NCBI GenBank assembly: GCA_963377175.1
Contig: CAUJNA010002724.1
Span: forward strand, 801,918 to 865,917
Reading direction: 5' to 3'
DNA from: Effrenium voratum
Lineage: Eukaryota > Sar > Dinophyceae > Suessiales > Symbiodiniaceae
Length of the DNA: 64,000 nt
In this document: piece by piece, positions 41,001 through 54,653 of the stretch
How the letters are laid out: each line of letters starts with the position of its first letter
Position numbering within the stretch: the stretch's first letter is position 1
Position numbers and translations under genes: made by a program
Notes under the pieces: model-generated
Databases searched by the model: none
The model's input: the letters and a program-made list of their open reading frames with translations, nothing else
Told to the model about the DNA's origin: nothing

Positions 41001-44000
41001 GTTGACCGGACAAGAAAAAAGAAAAAAAAACTTCGCAGTTTGTGGGCCTCGACTCATATGATCAAGGAACCTACTAAGAGAAATGCCCAAAGTTTGCCGA
41101 TTCAACTGTTGCCATAAAAACCAGCAAAAATAGAGATAACACACCCCTTCAGCAACAGCACCTGACACAAGCCAGCCCAAAGCCAGCCCAAAGCCACCCC
41201 CAGTCAAACAAAAACTAATGGCAAGCGGTGGCCACGCCCCAGCTAGCCCAAACGAACCCAAAACCAACCCTGACAAAGCTCTAAAACCGACTAACCAACC
41301 AGCCAGCCAGCCAACCAACCAACCAACCAACCATCCGCCTGAGCCACTCCTAAGCAGAAGCCATTGTTATTGTTTGTCGAAAGGAAAAACTAAACCGCGC
41401 CTCCCACTGAATCGGGCAACAAAAACATGTGTCTGGCAAAGGGAAACTTGGGAAACCGTTGCCCCAGTTCACCAAGTGGCCCACACCACGTCTGCATCTC
41501 ATTGGGCCGGGAATCCCATCGGTTTTTTGTCAGGTCATGGTTAGCAACCCGCTTGGAACCAAGCAGCCCACAACTCCGAAGAGAAGGACCTGACATAGCC
41601 GGGCCAGCGCGGCCAGCGACATGGGAAGGGAGCTGGTGTCAATGGACTTGGAGTTCGGTCGCTTCACCACATCCGTGGCTACAGCCACCTGTGTGTGACT
41701 CCACCTTCTGTGCGTTCCCGTCTTTTTTGTTTTTTATTATTTATTTTTTCGCGTGGCCCCTTTAGATTCACTCCAAAGAGAAGCAGTAGGTGGTGGTACT
41801 GGAAAAACATAGATGGCACTGGGGCATACAACCCATCTAATCCAGTGGAAGCCATCTATCTTACCCAAACCGATCAAAAGGACACCTATGCTTGCAGCTC
41901 TACCCTTCAAATGAAGACCTGTCCGAGCCCTCACATCCAACCCAATGCGACCCACCCGCCCCGTGGCCCTGAGCCGAGAGAAATCAGGGAGCGCTTCTTG
42001 TCATCGCACGGTCAGCAGAAGCCCTCATGAACATAGGTGCCCTTAGGGGAAATCGCCGGAAACAATGCGTCTCACTTCCTGAGTGGATCCGCCAACAAAA
42101 GCTGAGCAACACTCGACATGGTCTTCCCACAAAGCATAAAGTCCGGGAACTCAGGGAGTGAGGCTTAGTTCCACGAACGGAAATAGAATAGCACACCTTT
42201 CCGGCTGATCGAACCAGTTCGTGATCGCAGTTCCCTGATGCCAAAAGTCCATCCCCAAGTCCGCTCCTGCCGTTCACCTGCGCTGGCTCCAAGCAAAGTT
42301 GAGACATGAGGTTTCGACCCTCACGGGATCCCGAGTTGTTCAACCAGAAGACGCGCTGACCTCACCTTCGCCTTCCTGGCTTCCCTCGCAGAGCGCCAAA
42401 GAGTTGCGCCTGGGTGGTGTCCCTCCAACAGACCCGCCTCGCTGAAGTCCCCCTTTTTTTTTTCGGGTCGATGGGTCATGGCCTAGAGGCGACAGGCACC
42501 TTTTTGTGGGGGACCTCCAAGATGGTCCTTTTGGTGTTCCTTTAAACACCCACACGGAACGGGGTACCCTGAAACAAAAGAGGCGCCCGAATAGGGAAAG
42601 AAGGATCTCCGAGTCTATTCGTGTCTGCGCGGGTTGGCCTCTTTCTTCCGCAAAAGTCAGCCGTTGTCGGTAATAAATTTGCGCCATCCTCACGTTTAAG
42701 GGATGAACCACATGCTGGCCCGCTGCGGGGAACCTTCTACAACCACCATGGTAGGGATTCCAATTGAGGGAATCAAGATGGTTTGTTTCAATTGAGAACC
42801 CTTTGGTGGATCTCATCTACGGGTTTTCTATTCATGTACCCACTTTCGGAGTTTAAAGGGCGGCCCTTGAGCATACACCTCCGGCCCAAAAAACAGACAA
42901 ACGGACAAACAAACAAACAAACAAACAAACAAAGAAAGAAACAAAAGAAACACACACACACACCCAAAGAAAGAAGAAAAAAAAAGCGGCCTGCGCCTTT
43001 GGCGCCTGCTGCAGCCACTGCTGCGCCACCGCCATTGCGCCGGAGCCGCCTCGGGGCGGCTAAAACACGCTCACAGCAAGAATCAGGTAACCCTCAAGTA
43101 GGACCAAGATGGGGGGTCTTTCTGAAGGACCGGACCCCCAACGCGTCGGTTTCCTTCTTGGTCTCCCTTGAAAGCCCCTCCAAAAAGGTTGCCATCAAAA
43201 AAAGACACCCAAGGGTCTGCGTGAGCAGCCAGTTGTGCCCGCTGTCCTTTGTTGGACAATCAGGTAACCCTCAATTGGTAGTTTGGGGGCTGAGGATAAA
43301 TGGGAAACTTCCCAACCTCCGATTCAGATCAATTGGCTGTTCTAACGTTGGAAATCCACCCTGGTCAAGTGGAACAAAAACTACAACCTGCAGCTTGGGT
43401 GTTCGGCCAGGCCCACTTATGAGTGTGGAAGAAAATGGGGGTAAACCTTGAGGGTGAGAAACCGCAATGCTTAGGGAATCACTCACATCCCAACCAGGCG
43501 AGCTCCACATTCGAGAAAGGATCTGAAAAGGAAACCCAGTGGAATCTTCTTGAAAAGGTGAACCTTGACCACTGATTTCAAAGTTCACCCATACTCACAG
43601 AAACCCGTGGAAGACAGGCTGTGAAGCTAGAAAACCCACCTCTGTACGGCATGTGCAGAGGAAAAAGTCCCAAATGAAACCACCAAACAAATCCCAGGTT
43701 TTAGTCCTGGGCTCCATGTACCAGTGCAACCCATTCTGGGGTTGCCCCCTTTTTGGCAACAGCCCAGGTGCCAAGGAAAAATCCCGTTCACCGAAACCCG
43801 CGCCTCGCCCGGCCAGCTCGGCCGCGCGGCGCCGCAGCTGTGCGCGCTGAAGCTGGGAGGCCTGGCGGGAGAAGGGTTCGCCGGAGGGCGCAACGGGAAG
43901 CCCCGAAAAAGCACCAGGAACCAGGTTTCCAACCCCGGTGTTGGCGCTGCGAGCATGTCGAATCCAAAAACTGATCTGATCTTAACTTTCGCCAAAAACA

Positions 44001-45745
44001 CCAGGTGTAGCTGAGTTCGCCCACGAGCCAGGCTGGTCTGTGGGGGATTCCACCCGGAAATTCCAAGGTACCAGGAAATTCCAAGAGGAAATCCAGTTGC
44101 TTCGTTTTTGTGGCGTCTGGAGATTTGTCTAGAAATTCTAGGTTCGCTGACTTCTATGATATATGGGAGTTGCCAAAACCCGGGGGGCACTTCTGCGGGT
44201 TGGCATTTCGAATCCTAAAAGCTGATCTCAGCTTTCCTCTCATGGTGTTGTTTGTTCTTCCGCATCAGCTTGTCTGTTGCTCACCGGACTCCGGACTTCG
44301 GTCTCCAGCGAAGCTTATTGAGCATCTACCCGTCGACTACAAGAGCCAGGGGTTCAAGTCGCCAAATAATCAAAAAAGTCGAAACCAACTGTGGAAGTCG
44401 GGCAAAGCTATTCCAGGGTCTAGTTTGCTTCTCCAGCCCAGCTTGCAAGTTTAGTAGCTGGCTGGCTGCTAATTCACGAACTCGCTTACTCACTCACCTG
44501 ACTGACAAATGAACTAGCTGCTCTACGAACCAACTGGGCAAGTCATTGATCAACTGTGATCGGACCCGCAAAATGGCATGCAACGGCTGTCCTGCTTCCT
44601 TGTACCCTTAAAAAGACAGATGTCTCAACCTGCCGCTCAACCTGCCACTTTGACACGTTGCCTAGTTTCTGCTTGCTCGAAAAAGACGGGGTGATTCTGT
44701 GGAGCGTCCCCGGCCTTCCTGTTTGAACGCGGACTGGAGTTGGTTTGAGTCTACCGGACTCAGAAGACCGCGCCTGATATGTCCAAGTGGCCAACGTTAA
44801 GATGTTGTGCCTGCTGGACTTCAGCTGGGCTTGGTCGACGCAAATGGAGTTGCACATCGATTCTGCAACTCAAGCACCGGGCGGTGAGTTGCATGCCTTT
44901 TCATGTCCCGAACTCCAAGCAGCATGCCGTGGAAATCTAGATCGTCCCACTCCCAAGCGCTGGAAGCAGAGCGACTCGAGAGCTCTTTCCAGCACACTGG
45001 GGGACACAGTGTCACAAAACCCGGTGCGAAGGCGTTTGCGCGGTGTGTCTAACATTTGCCTAAGCAGGAGAAGAAACCAGACCCGTGTGAGGAACTGGAG
45101 AGCCCGGAGTTAAAGCCTTCAAAAGAACGACCAAGAACAGTTCCTTCTGCGATATGGGTGGATCCATTCAGGTTCCAACCTAACATCACCAAGAAACGAA
45201 ACTTAAATTGGGTGTCCACCAGGCGACTCGGCAAAAAAACGAGTTCCCCTGCCACCAATTGTTGGACGGGTAACGCCTGGGGAACGTTGGGAATATGGCA
45301 GTGGTGGTGGACAATAATCCTTGGGATACCCGTGACTTCACTCAAAGGGCATTCCGAGCCCTTTTGGGGAATCCCGTCGAAGTTGCACCCACCTTCCTTT
45401 AGGGTATTGGGTCTTCATATGCTCTTGGCTGCCGAAACAGAACGGCGAAACCCCATCCTCGGGCGTGCGTCGAAAACCACGATCTAGACACCATGCCCGA
45501 CTCTTGGCGTTCGAACCCGCGAGGGTGTGTTCACAAACTTTGAACGTTGCGGGCCTGGCACCCAAAATGGCAAGGGCGTGTCTCCAAAACGATGGGCCCC
45601 AGGAAAATGCGGACTCTCCTTTTGGTTTGCTTCTAAAACCAACCAAAACAGGCTCCCCCCAAAACAACAAAATACGTTTTAAAGCCAACCAAACCAGGCT
45701 CCCCCCCCCCAAAAAAAAAAGAAGGAAAAAAAGGCGTCCACACGC
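38041..45745. other. Host DNA, mostly intron-like; no complete gene
   Basis: Repeat-laden sequence with C-, G- and A-runs, a CCAACCAACCAA stretch (41280-41335), an (AAAC)n/(CA)n tract (42895-42965), and GC-rich minus-strand patches that read as short coiled-coil peptide at about 39715-39825 (SVSRHVDSAGRVRENSP), 42985-43035 (AVAQQWLQQAPKAQAA) and 43800-43890 (ASQLQRAQLRRRAAELAG). Apart from these possible exons nothing supports a gene. Confidence 0.5.
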
Positions 45746-45838
45746 CTCGTGTCGGCTTCGCCCCGCCTGGCGCTCCGCCGCCAGCTCCGCCCCCGCGCTG
45801 CGCAGCTCCACGTGCAGCGCCTGGCACCAGTCCTGCAA
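45746..45838 (-). CDS. Candidate coiled-coil exon (host)
   Basis: The minus frame reads LQDWCQALHVELRSAGAELA then AERQAGRSRHE, a heptad-like helical peptide with GC-rich codons, flanked by runs of A and C that do not code. One of the clearest members of the minus-strand series. Exact splice borders not assigned. Confidence 0.4.
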
Positions 45839-46223
45839 CTCGGATCGGTGATCGGATCGATCGGATCGGAGCCTCCCGTTTCTCCGGGTTCCAGTTCTTT
45901 TTTTGTTTGATGTTTTTTGTTTTTCTTCTTTTTGTGTGCTTGTGTTGCTGCTTTTTTGTTTGTTTTCCCCCCCGCCCCCCCCCCCCGCCCCTTTTTGTCC
46001 GGGGATTCCTATTGAATGGGTATAGCTCCTCTCTTAATGAGGGACCTAAAAACGGTGATTTACACCTAAGAAAACTCCTCACGGGACCCGGGAATCAGAT
46101 CGCTTTCAGAGGGACCAAAACCTTGGGATTCACATGGGGTCAACACTCCCACGCCTCTTACCTTTGATCTCCAAATTCTTCGCCCCATCATAAAAACTCA
46201 AAACACACCTGATAGTCAAAACC

Positions 46224-46350
46224 CGGTAGTAAAATGGTCGATCCGCAGAACCATGTGAAGAACTAGGAAGGCGGAGATCCGCAGCTATTTATGGCAAGGG
46301 GATTGTCCCTTACTAACCTTCATCTACCCGAATCGGTTTTGATTGTGGCT
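46224..46350 (+). repeat. Dispersed repeat, copy A
   Basis: About 125 bp matching 58574-58700 in the same orientation (shared words AGAACCATGT, TTTATGGCAAGGGGAT, TCCCTTACT, ATCTACCCGAATCGG, TTTTGATTGTGGCTC). Roughly four-fifths of positions agree by eye. Confidence 0.75.
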
Positions 46351-46462
46351 CGAGCGTCGTTTCGGGGCGTTTGGGTGGGGGAGGCAGGTGAGCCATTTGC
46401 TCAAAACCCGAGCAGATGAACAAATAAGGGAAAACCCCCTTGCCAATTTACGGGGGTGCTTC

Positions 46463-46561
46463 GCCGCCAATCGCCAGCTTCTCGAAGGCTCCACTCGCCT
46501 CGTAGGACTGCACGCGCTTCTTCGCCAGCTCCAGGGCCAGCTCCGCCTTCGAGTTTTCGAA
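46463..46561 (-). CDS. Candidate coiled-coil exon (host)
   Basis: The minus frame reads FENSKAELALELAKKRVQSY then EASGAFEKLAIGG, an amphipathic helix with regular Leu/Ala spacing, in GC-rich DNA between intron-like T/G-rich tracts. Confidence 0.4.
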
Positions 46562-49480
46562 GCCGTGTCCGGCGGCGCCCGAGAAACAAAAAAGGAAGCG
46601 CCGCGCTTCCTTGTTGGCTTTTGGAGCTTCGCCTTTGCTTTTTGTTGGTTGTTTTTTGTTGGGGGGTGGTTTGTCTTGTTTTGGGTTTGGGTTTGGGTGC
46701 TCTGCTGTTTCTTCTACCCTCTTTGCAACCACCACGAAAGCAAAGGGAGAGCTTTGAAAAACGACTCTTGCAAAAAATAAACAACTGTCCACTTCCGCGA
46801 TCTTGAGGTTCTCGCGCTACGTTTTAGCTGCCTGCGAAAAGACATCCCCAAAGACGGCCCCATCTGTTCTCAAAATAGGGGTGCCCTAAAATGGTGAGCG
46901 GGGATGGCCATGTTGTTAGAAAATCCAAGATATGGCTGTGGGTCAAAAATAGGTACCCAAAATGGCACCCTGGTAAATGGAAACAATGACTAAAACCTGT
47001 GGTCCCCTGGTGGTTTAATTTTGACCCATACCCATATTGGGGTTCTGAAAAAACAGAAAAGCGAGTTTCGCTCCACTCACTGGTTCGACGGTGAGAAATT
47101 GGTTGTTCTAGAGGAGAAAAACACCAAACCCCACCCCTGTCAAGGGGTCGCTTTGAATGATTCTGGTAGAATCACAAAGTCACAACGACCCCCTTTTGGA
47201 TGGCGCTTTAAAGGAGCTTCAACCAAAAGAGAAACAAATCATTGAGGACCAATCCTATTTGAGTGTCTTTGCTTGTTTTGGAGGGGGGCCCGTTCACCCT
47301 TGGCTTAGAGGGAAAGATAAACCACCACCTTTGCGGTACCGATTTACAGAATCCCAAAGGGGGGGGGGGTTGGTCCAAGAGGTTTAAGGCAACCCGAAAC
47401 GGGCTCTCAACTGCCGACTCGCCTTGTGCCCCCAGAGCGGGATTCCATTCCGTTTTTCTTGATGGTGCTCAGTGAGAAATCTGGGTTTTGGGAATGAACC
47501 TAGGCATTCCCTTAAAGGAGATCATGAGGGATGGTTTTTTGTTCTTTCTCGGGGGTCATTCCATTTCTCATTCCCTGCCTATCGAACCATCAAGTGTTCC
47601 AATATCTTCAACAAAACTTGGGTTCACTCCAGCCTGAAATCAATTTGGTCCATAGCTTCGGACATGTCACTCAACAAGGCTCCGCACAACCGGGATCCCG
47701 GTTTTTCCACAGGTCCATTGCGGGTTTTTCATGTGGATCCGCGTCTTCTCCGAGATGTTTTTCACCAAACAAACAGCACCCACCGCGAAACCAAGGCCGA
47801 CGTCGAGCGTCCTGTCGCGTCCGGTCGCGCCCAGGCCCGGGGGTCCGGTCGCGTCCGGTCGCCTGGGAGTGGCGGATCTCCAAGGCCTCCGACTTCGCCT
47901 GGGCTTCCGCGAGCGCCGCCTCAGCCCGGAGCGGTCGTGCGAGGCGGTTTGGTCTGGGCTCAGGTCGTTTGAGGCGAGGGGTGCTGTCTTTTGGTTCCTT
48001 TAAAGGGAGACAAGCAAAACTGGCAGACATAGGGGGTCCACCAAAACCAAGACACCCATATCTAAGCAAAACAAAGGTCGCTCGAGTTGGAGCAAAGGGC
48101 CCCTAAAGTGATTGGATACTCCCCAGATTGACGTGGAACCCAAAAGGTGGTCCGCCAAAAGGAGATTTCTCAACAAGTTGGGTGATCCCATGTTAATCTG
48201 CAGAGTCCCCTGCGATTTAACCTGGAACCCGAAAAGGGGTTTTTCAAGAGCAGCTAAGAGGACATACACACACAAATGTGTGGGTATTTGAGTTGGGCGT
48301 ACACGAGCCTGAACATTTCTGTCCGCGTATGTTTCAAGGTGCTCTCTATTGAACATGAATAGCGCGGCTGACGTCTGGGGCTGCGAGGTCGGCGGCTGGG
48401 GCTGCGCGGCCTCGTCGCGCGAGAGTGCAACCTGCGGCCTGGTCGCGCAGTCGGACTCCTGCTCACTGGCACTGCGCTTGCCAGCTCCTGTTCCACTCGC
48501 CACTTCCTCCAATGGCAACGCTCGCTCGTGGCCTGATGCTGCTGCATCCCGGAGCGGCCGCCGCGGATCCACTGGTCGCAGACCACGCACTCAGTGTGGC
48601 TCCTCCTGGGCCTCGTCTGCCTCGTCTGTTTCCGACCCGCTCAAGGGTGTTCATCGGCGACCCTCACTCAGTGGATCATGACCACTAGCTATTATATCAT
48701 ACAACTGTACTAGCAAAAATCCCAATGAAAGCAGGCTCAAGTGGGTATGGTTTTCGTCTTTGTTTCCAAGGTGCCATGTTCATCCAAGTCGAAACACCGT
48801 GGACCACCGAACAGGTCGAATCCGTAGAGCGACTGTGAGACAAGCAGAGCCCAAGCGCCGAGCACATCGACCCTGGAAAGAAGCCTAAAGACTATCGCCA
48901 GCAATCATGGGTAACATGCTGGGCGTGGCTTTTTGCCTTCAAAATCAACTTAAAACGAGGTTTACCCTACCAACGCTAAACTAAAACAACTTGAATCTTC
49001 AAGAGCATAGCAAACATTGTGATGGTCTCAACATGTTGGAGCCTTCGGTTGGTTTGCCTTCAAAACCAACCAAAAGAAGCTGAGAAGGCTTGCCCCAACG
49101 TCAAGCTACAAAACTTGAACCTAATTCGAATCACCAGCCTGCAAAGGAAGCCCCTTGTTTGAGGAACCTGTAGCATCCCGTCCGAGAAACCAGTATCTCC
49201 AAAACTTGGGTCCTGTAGATTCCCCGTCAAAAAGCTTATGTTTCTGCTGGTTAAAACGAAATATGAGGGGAATCCGAAAAGTTAAAGTCTAAAGATCCAA
49301 CCCAATAGCAGTAGAGAAAATTGTGGCTGTGTTCCTTTGGTTTCCCTTCAAAACATCCCAAAAAACAATGGGGCCCTGGCAAAAAAGTGACCCCGAAAAA
49401 CAGCCGCTGCATGGGCGACTCAGAGGCTCCGACCAAGCCCTCCTGGAGCACATGCGGGGGGATGGAAACGCATACACATA
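46562..49480. other. Host DNA with further candidate exons
   Basis: Mostly intron-like. A minus-strand helical frame at about 47860-47931 (LRAEAALAEAQAKSEALEIR) and a GC-rich patch at 48380-48570 are further candidate exons. At 47540-47585 lies an inverted copy of the GGGAATGAGAAACGGAATGA repeat seen at 1160. Confidence 0.45.
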
Positions 49481-49670
49481 CACATAGATGTACAAATTAT
49501 GTCTACGCACATGCACACACTCACATAAACATACACATAAACATACACATAAACATGCAAATACACCTACACATACAGATACACATACACATGCACATAC
49601 CCATGCGTATGCATATAAATATGCATATGCATGTGTATATATATATATATATACAGAATTGTGTGCATGT
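49480..49670 (+). repeat. Simple repeat ACATAC/ACACAT and (TA)n
   Basis: Imperfect hexamer tract of ACATACACATAA type grading into TATATATATA. The His/Thr-rich open frames in it are artefacts. Confidence 0.85.
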
Positions 49671-52600
49671 ATGCATTATCATTCATGCACATATGTTCCT
49701 TCAAGCAAATGTCTCTGCGCGCGCAAGTTTTCCCAAGCAGGTTTCTCGCCAATGAATGGCGTTGCAAAGGGGGCCCCCCAAACTCCACATTTGGATCAGC
49801 AAAGAAAATGGAAAGTGGATGGGTCCGCAAGGGAAACTTCCAAAAGGGTCTAGAAGCCAGATCAGGCAAAATCCAGGAAAACTCCCAAAGAAAAACGGGA
49901 ACAATTCTTCCAAAAGAAGAAAAGGACACCCAAAGAAGATCTCTCAGAGAGGGTTGCTTAATAGACCAATGGAGGTCTCTTCCCGACCCCCATTTCCGAC
50001 TTGGGACCCCGCCAAGGCGAAAACACGAGAATTGGATTGCCACGTAAGACCAATCAAACAAGGAGTAGCAAATTTCTGGTAAGCAATCCGAAGTTGGTTT
50101 AATATCCTTACCCTTAGTTTTGATTCCAGACCTTGGAGTCACAAATTCTGGAGATCAGAACCAAGGTAAAGATCAAAAGGCCGGTTGCTGTTGCCGCACC
50201 TAGGAGATGGTCCTCACCTTATATAAAATGTCAGCCTATCAAAGACACCACAACACCACCGTCCCCACAAATCCCCGCCCGGGACACATGCGACGGGGTA
50301 CAGCGGCAATGTTGTGACGTTCACACAAGGTATTCCCAGCTTTTCCGGGAGGGTTCTCAGGTGCCACTTCGGAGAAATATGCACACATGAGGCGCGTGAA
50401 TGCGCAAAACCCTCAAAAACAAATTTGGGAAGAAAAAAAAAGACACGGTCGCCTAAGCCTCAGCAAGAGTCTGGGGCCATGATTGTTTTTCTGGCTCACC
50501 ACTTGCCAGCTCTAATGGTAATCCAGGTTCTCTTCCGCACATCCCTCCTCATCACAGCTCGCCTGCCACAGCGATCTGGATCCGCCCAAAGGTTCAGCAA
50601 AGAATCCCAGCACCGTACGAGTTATTGCAAGGATTCTAAAGGCCTGTTCCTTAGAATGGCAAAGAACATATTCAAGCCTAGAAGCAGTCAACAAACGTAC
50701 GCCCGATAAAGGGTGGTGGATCCACCCTCTCGAAATGGAAATCGACACAGGGAGGGGGCAGCTCTTGACAAAATTGACCCACATCATCCCACGTCCCACG
50801 TTTGGCATGAAAGGTTCCTCGCCGCCTTTGAAAAAGCGGCTGTCGGAGTCTGGGTGAACATACTGGGCCAAGCTGGTAACGGGGTCATGGGGTACGGTAT
50901 AGGATAATGTTGCTTGCACTTGTGCGGATAATGTTGCTTGCACTTGTGCCCTAAATCTTGCTTGTTCCGGGTGGGTCTTGGGAATGACCAAAGCATCAAC
51001 TCAAAAACCCTTGGTTTGATTGACGGATTCCTTCCCTCATCGCCCGGCAACTATTTCACAGCATGCGTCTCTCAGGGCTTTGCCAGTGGCTCGCGTTCGC
51101 GAAAGGAGATTTGTCCAACTGCACTTCCACTTCACACATCCCATTTTAGTAGTCTTGCTTTCGTTTGTGGATGGGAGTTTCTACTCTTCGGTCAGAGAGG
51201 TTCGGAACAACCCTCAGGAGCTAGTTTAGCGCCTAATTCGGGCGCACTTTGGCATCTCCTGGTTTGGGGCCCTACCGTTGGCAGATTTTTTGGAAACTCG
51301 CGCTCTAAATTTGGCCACCCAAGACAGTTGAAACCAACAAGAGAAGCAGAGGGCTCTGACGCCCAAGACCGAGAACACACCAGGTCTTGGGAGCACCCTT
51401 GGGTCATAATCTGCATGGACAACATTTATTTAACCCTAGGAAGCCCGGCTGGGAAATTCCACCGTTGGTGCGCCTGCCATCTCGGCTGCACACCTGGCCG
51501 GAACGTGTTGGGCACACTTCATGCCTTGGAACCCCCTCGTCCCCCCGAGAAAAATGTCAGACGTCCCGGGAGAAACATCGTTCTCACATTGGCTTCCTTT
51601 CAAGATACAGCAAGCAAAAAATAGTCCAAAAGGGCATACAACAAGCTCTAAAACTTGGCCGCCCACGTTGTCGACTAAACAGTGAATCAAACGGCCAGCC
51701 GGGCTTGAATGACCACCCCCAAGTTCGTGAAACTCCTCCCCAGGTTGTTCAGCCTCTTCTCCCACCTACCCCCAGTATGGTGGATAGACACTGAAAGTCC
51801 ATTTTGCAACCAGCGTCTGGGTAAGAAATGGCCAAGTGTCCATCTGAAACCTATTTTTTAGACCTCGAAGTGTAAGTTGTTTAAAGGGAGCGAGCCTCCT
51901 CTTGGTCAGACCCACACGAGTCCTAAGAAACAAGAATTCGACCCCTCACGGTCAAAATGTGCAGCAGTTTACCTTAAAAACCTCAACTAACAGTGATGCC
52001 CCTAATCCAAACACCTGTCCCTCGCTTTTCTTCTGGGAAAGTCCTGAGGTCAAGCCCTCCGCTGTGCATCTTGTCCATGCACCAAAGTAACGCGCGGGTC
52101 TATCTAGCTATTAAGGGCCCCACCAAAATGTTGACCAACGGTGTTATCCTTTTGATTTTCCTGGTCAAAACCCAAAACAAACAGGTAATGTTGACCCAGG
52201 ATTAATAAAACCCGTCCCAGTATTAGGGGGGTATTCCCTCCAAAAGCGGTCTAAATCCCCACTAAAAGGGGACACCCCCCTATTAATCAAGCAGGGGTTC
52301 TGCTTCCGGGGTCAACATTACAAAACTCCGAAGATACAAACAAAAAGACGAAATGGATGGGAGCTTCACTCCTCCAGCTCTCCTGCGAACCTGTCGTTTC
52401 TGTCCGCGGAACCTGTCGTTACCGTCGAATAAAAAGTACCGGGTTCCCGTTGCGAGGAGGTGGGCCTTTGGGTGGCGGAAATCCTAGCAACTCCCAGCAG
52501 AATCATCACAAATTCACTTTTTGGGGCTCTTCCCCCTTGAAAGGTTCATAGCCATTGGGGCACCCAGTAAAACAAGGAAACCTACGATATGGACAACAAA

Positions 52601-53900
52601 AAGAACCATCTCCCAAGAAGGGCTGGTTTTGGAGAAACTTCCAGATGATCCAAGTGGTTTAAGGACCATGTTAAGAAACTTCCTCATAGTAATCCAGTCA
52701 GCTTGGAACGGTCACAATACGGTATCCCTTTTTGCAACCTCCAAAAGTGGCGATCGTATGGAAACCACCAGCAAATTGATCAACTTGTGTAAGGGGAATT
52801 CAGTGGACTTATGTAATAACCATGCCTTGCAAGCCTTCGTGGGCAGTGGCACATGTCAGGCCGGAATCCAACCCAGACGGCTCCTCACTTTGGGGCAATG
52901 CGTACCCCTTTCGGGGTTGCGTTGTCGTTGGACAACTCAATATTCAGCCACCTTTGGAGGTCTCTTCTTGTTGTCAAACCTCCTGTGCCCTCTTTCTTGT
53001 CCATCTCAATCGGATCTCTCATCAACCGTGTCAACTCAACAATAGAGTAACCCCAAAATGAAATCCTGGTAAATGAAACCTGCCGTCCCCTGGTGGTTAA
53101 TTTTGACCCATACCCAACTGACGCGAACAGCTTCGTGTCTCGGATCGCCTCCGTGAAACTCCGCCTCCGCCTGGCGCAGCTAAAAAGGTTTGCCGGCGGC
53201 CGGCGAAGTTCACATACCCCTCCTGACATGCAGTGCATGGACGAAATCCATTTCGCACCACCTCAGAATCCCTGGAATGATACGATTCCCCAGCGCAAAT
53301 ACCAACAAACAATGGGTTCTCATGATTTCCAACTGGTGCAGGATTTTGTCCATCCACAGTACTGTGGTTGAAATACTTGCTTGTTGGGATTTACAGGGGA
53401 ATCATCATTCCAGAGTTTCTCAGGTGGTGCCGGATTTTGTCCATCCACAGTAGCATCTGTGGGAGAGTACCTGGAAGATCAATTTCCTCTTGAATTGAAG
53501 GGACCCCCTTAACCGCCATGCTTAACTCCTAAGAATTGACAAACACAATCGGATGAAATGCGTGAAATGCAAGGTCAAAGCACCGGCATTCTCAATTACA
53601 TAGTCTCGGCCACACAGTGGCTGGAAACAATCATTCCAGCTAAAGACATGCGGGTTTACCGTCGAATCAAAGAGCGAAAACGAGACTCGCGAGCTTCTCT
53701 GAAGCAGTGTAAATGGGTGGCTCGTCTTTTTTGGAGAGTACTCTTTTTTTGGTGGTTTTGAATGCAACCAAGAGGATACCAACCATTCTGGTCCTAAAAA
53801 AGTCACGCCCAAACCTCGCAGCCCTAGCCGCTGAAAGCCTATGAGCCACGGTGGTGTTTCTGGGCCGTCTTTTGAGGTCGAACCCCACCGCCGTCAATTT
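49671..53900. other. Host DNA; no supported complete gene
   Basis: Mixed repeats. At 53130-53180 a short minus-strand stretch after TTTTTAG reads LRQAEAEFHGGDPRHEAVR and may be an exon. At 53330-53460 two copies of CAGGATTTTGTCCATCCACAG-like sequence occur about 100 bp apart. Nothing else recognisable. Confidence 0.5.
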
Positions 53901-53949
53901 ACTGGTTCTCTTCGACGGTGGAAGCTCTTCTGCCAGGCTGCAATGAATC

Positions 53950-54008
53950 TCCGCCGCCGGGAATTGAGCCCGGGTCTTCCGTGTGACTACCCACTATACT
54001 ACAGCGGA
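53950..54008 (-). other. Truncated tRNA-like sequence
   Basis: On the minus strand a 7-bp acceptor-type stem (TCCGCTG with CGGCGGA), a D-arm-like TAGTATAGTGGGTAGT and a perfect T-stem CCGGG/CCCGG are present, but total length is 59 nt and about 13 nt of the anticodon arm are missing. It resembles Glu/Asp-type tRNAs. It lies about 35 nt from the end of the repeat copy at 54043-54653. Probably a pseudo-tRNA or SINE head. Confidence 0.5.
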
Positions 54009-54042
54009 TCTGTTGTGGCTCAAGAATCATGGCCTGACTTCG

Positions 54043-54653
54043 CGCGCCGCTGCAGCGCCAGCAAAACGTCAATGTTTGTTTCTGTTGGGCCTCTCTTACA
54101 TTCAAGTCCCTCTGAGCATGCTCCCTTGACCCAAACATCCGCCCCGAGCTGGGGAGCAGGAAATCTCTGCCATCCCATCCCCAACTTTTGGGTTGTTTTA
54201 AAAAGAAACCACGAGGGTCGGGGCCCAGGCCAGCCTTTGAAGGAAACACCACAAAACAAAAAACACTCAAATGTTGAGTCCCAATTAAAGGCAGACTCAC
54301 ATGACTACCTTGCGTAACATCACGAATGCACTACATGGCATCTGACTAGAAAAAGAACACAACAGATCGATCGCAAGGTGATACTCTTCGAATTGTCCAA
54401 AAGCAACCCTACATTGATATTTGTTTTAAAGGGGCGCATAAAAAGTTGCAGTTTTCCTACCAACCAAAAAACAACACACACCTGCATACCACGACCCCTC
54501 AACCCCCGGCCAACCCAAATCAAGACGAGTTGAAAGTTGCATCCCAATCCAAACCTGATCACCCCTCAACCTGTCATGGCAACCCTCAACCACCCCAAAA
54601 TACTCCAACTTTAAACACGCAAAAATGGGTACCTTGAACCAGCCACAAATCTC
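54043..54653 (-). mobile_element. Host repeat, copy 2 (same family as the capsid-gene insert)
   Basis: Nearly identical, in reverse orientation, to 12809-13429 inside the viral capsid gene. Its flanks differ from those of copy 1, so the limits of the mobile unit are about 610-620 bp, beginning GGTTGAGATTTGTGG and ending GCAGCGGCGCGCG. No inverted ends or coding capacity; a shared 80-residue open frame is intact in both copies but has no recognisable domain. Confidence 0.85.

Noticed and set aside
49480..49760. His/Thr-rich protein frames
   Set aside because: Products of the ACATAC/ACACAT simple repeat.
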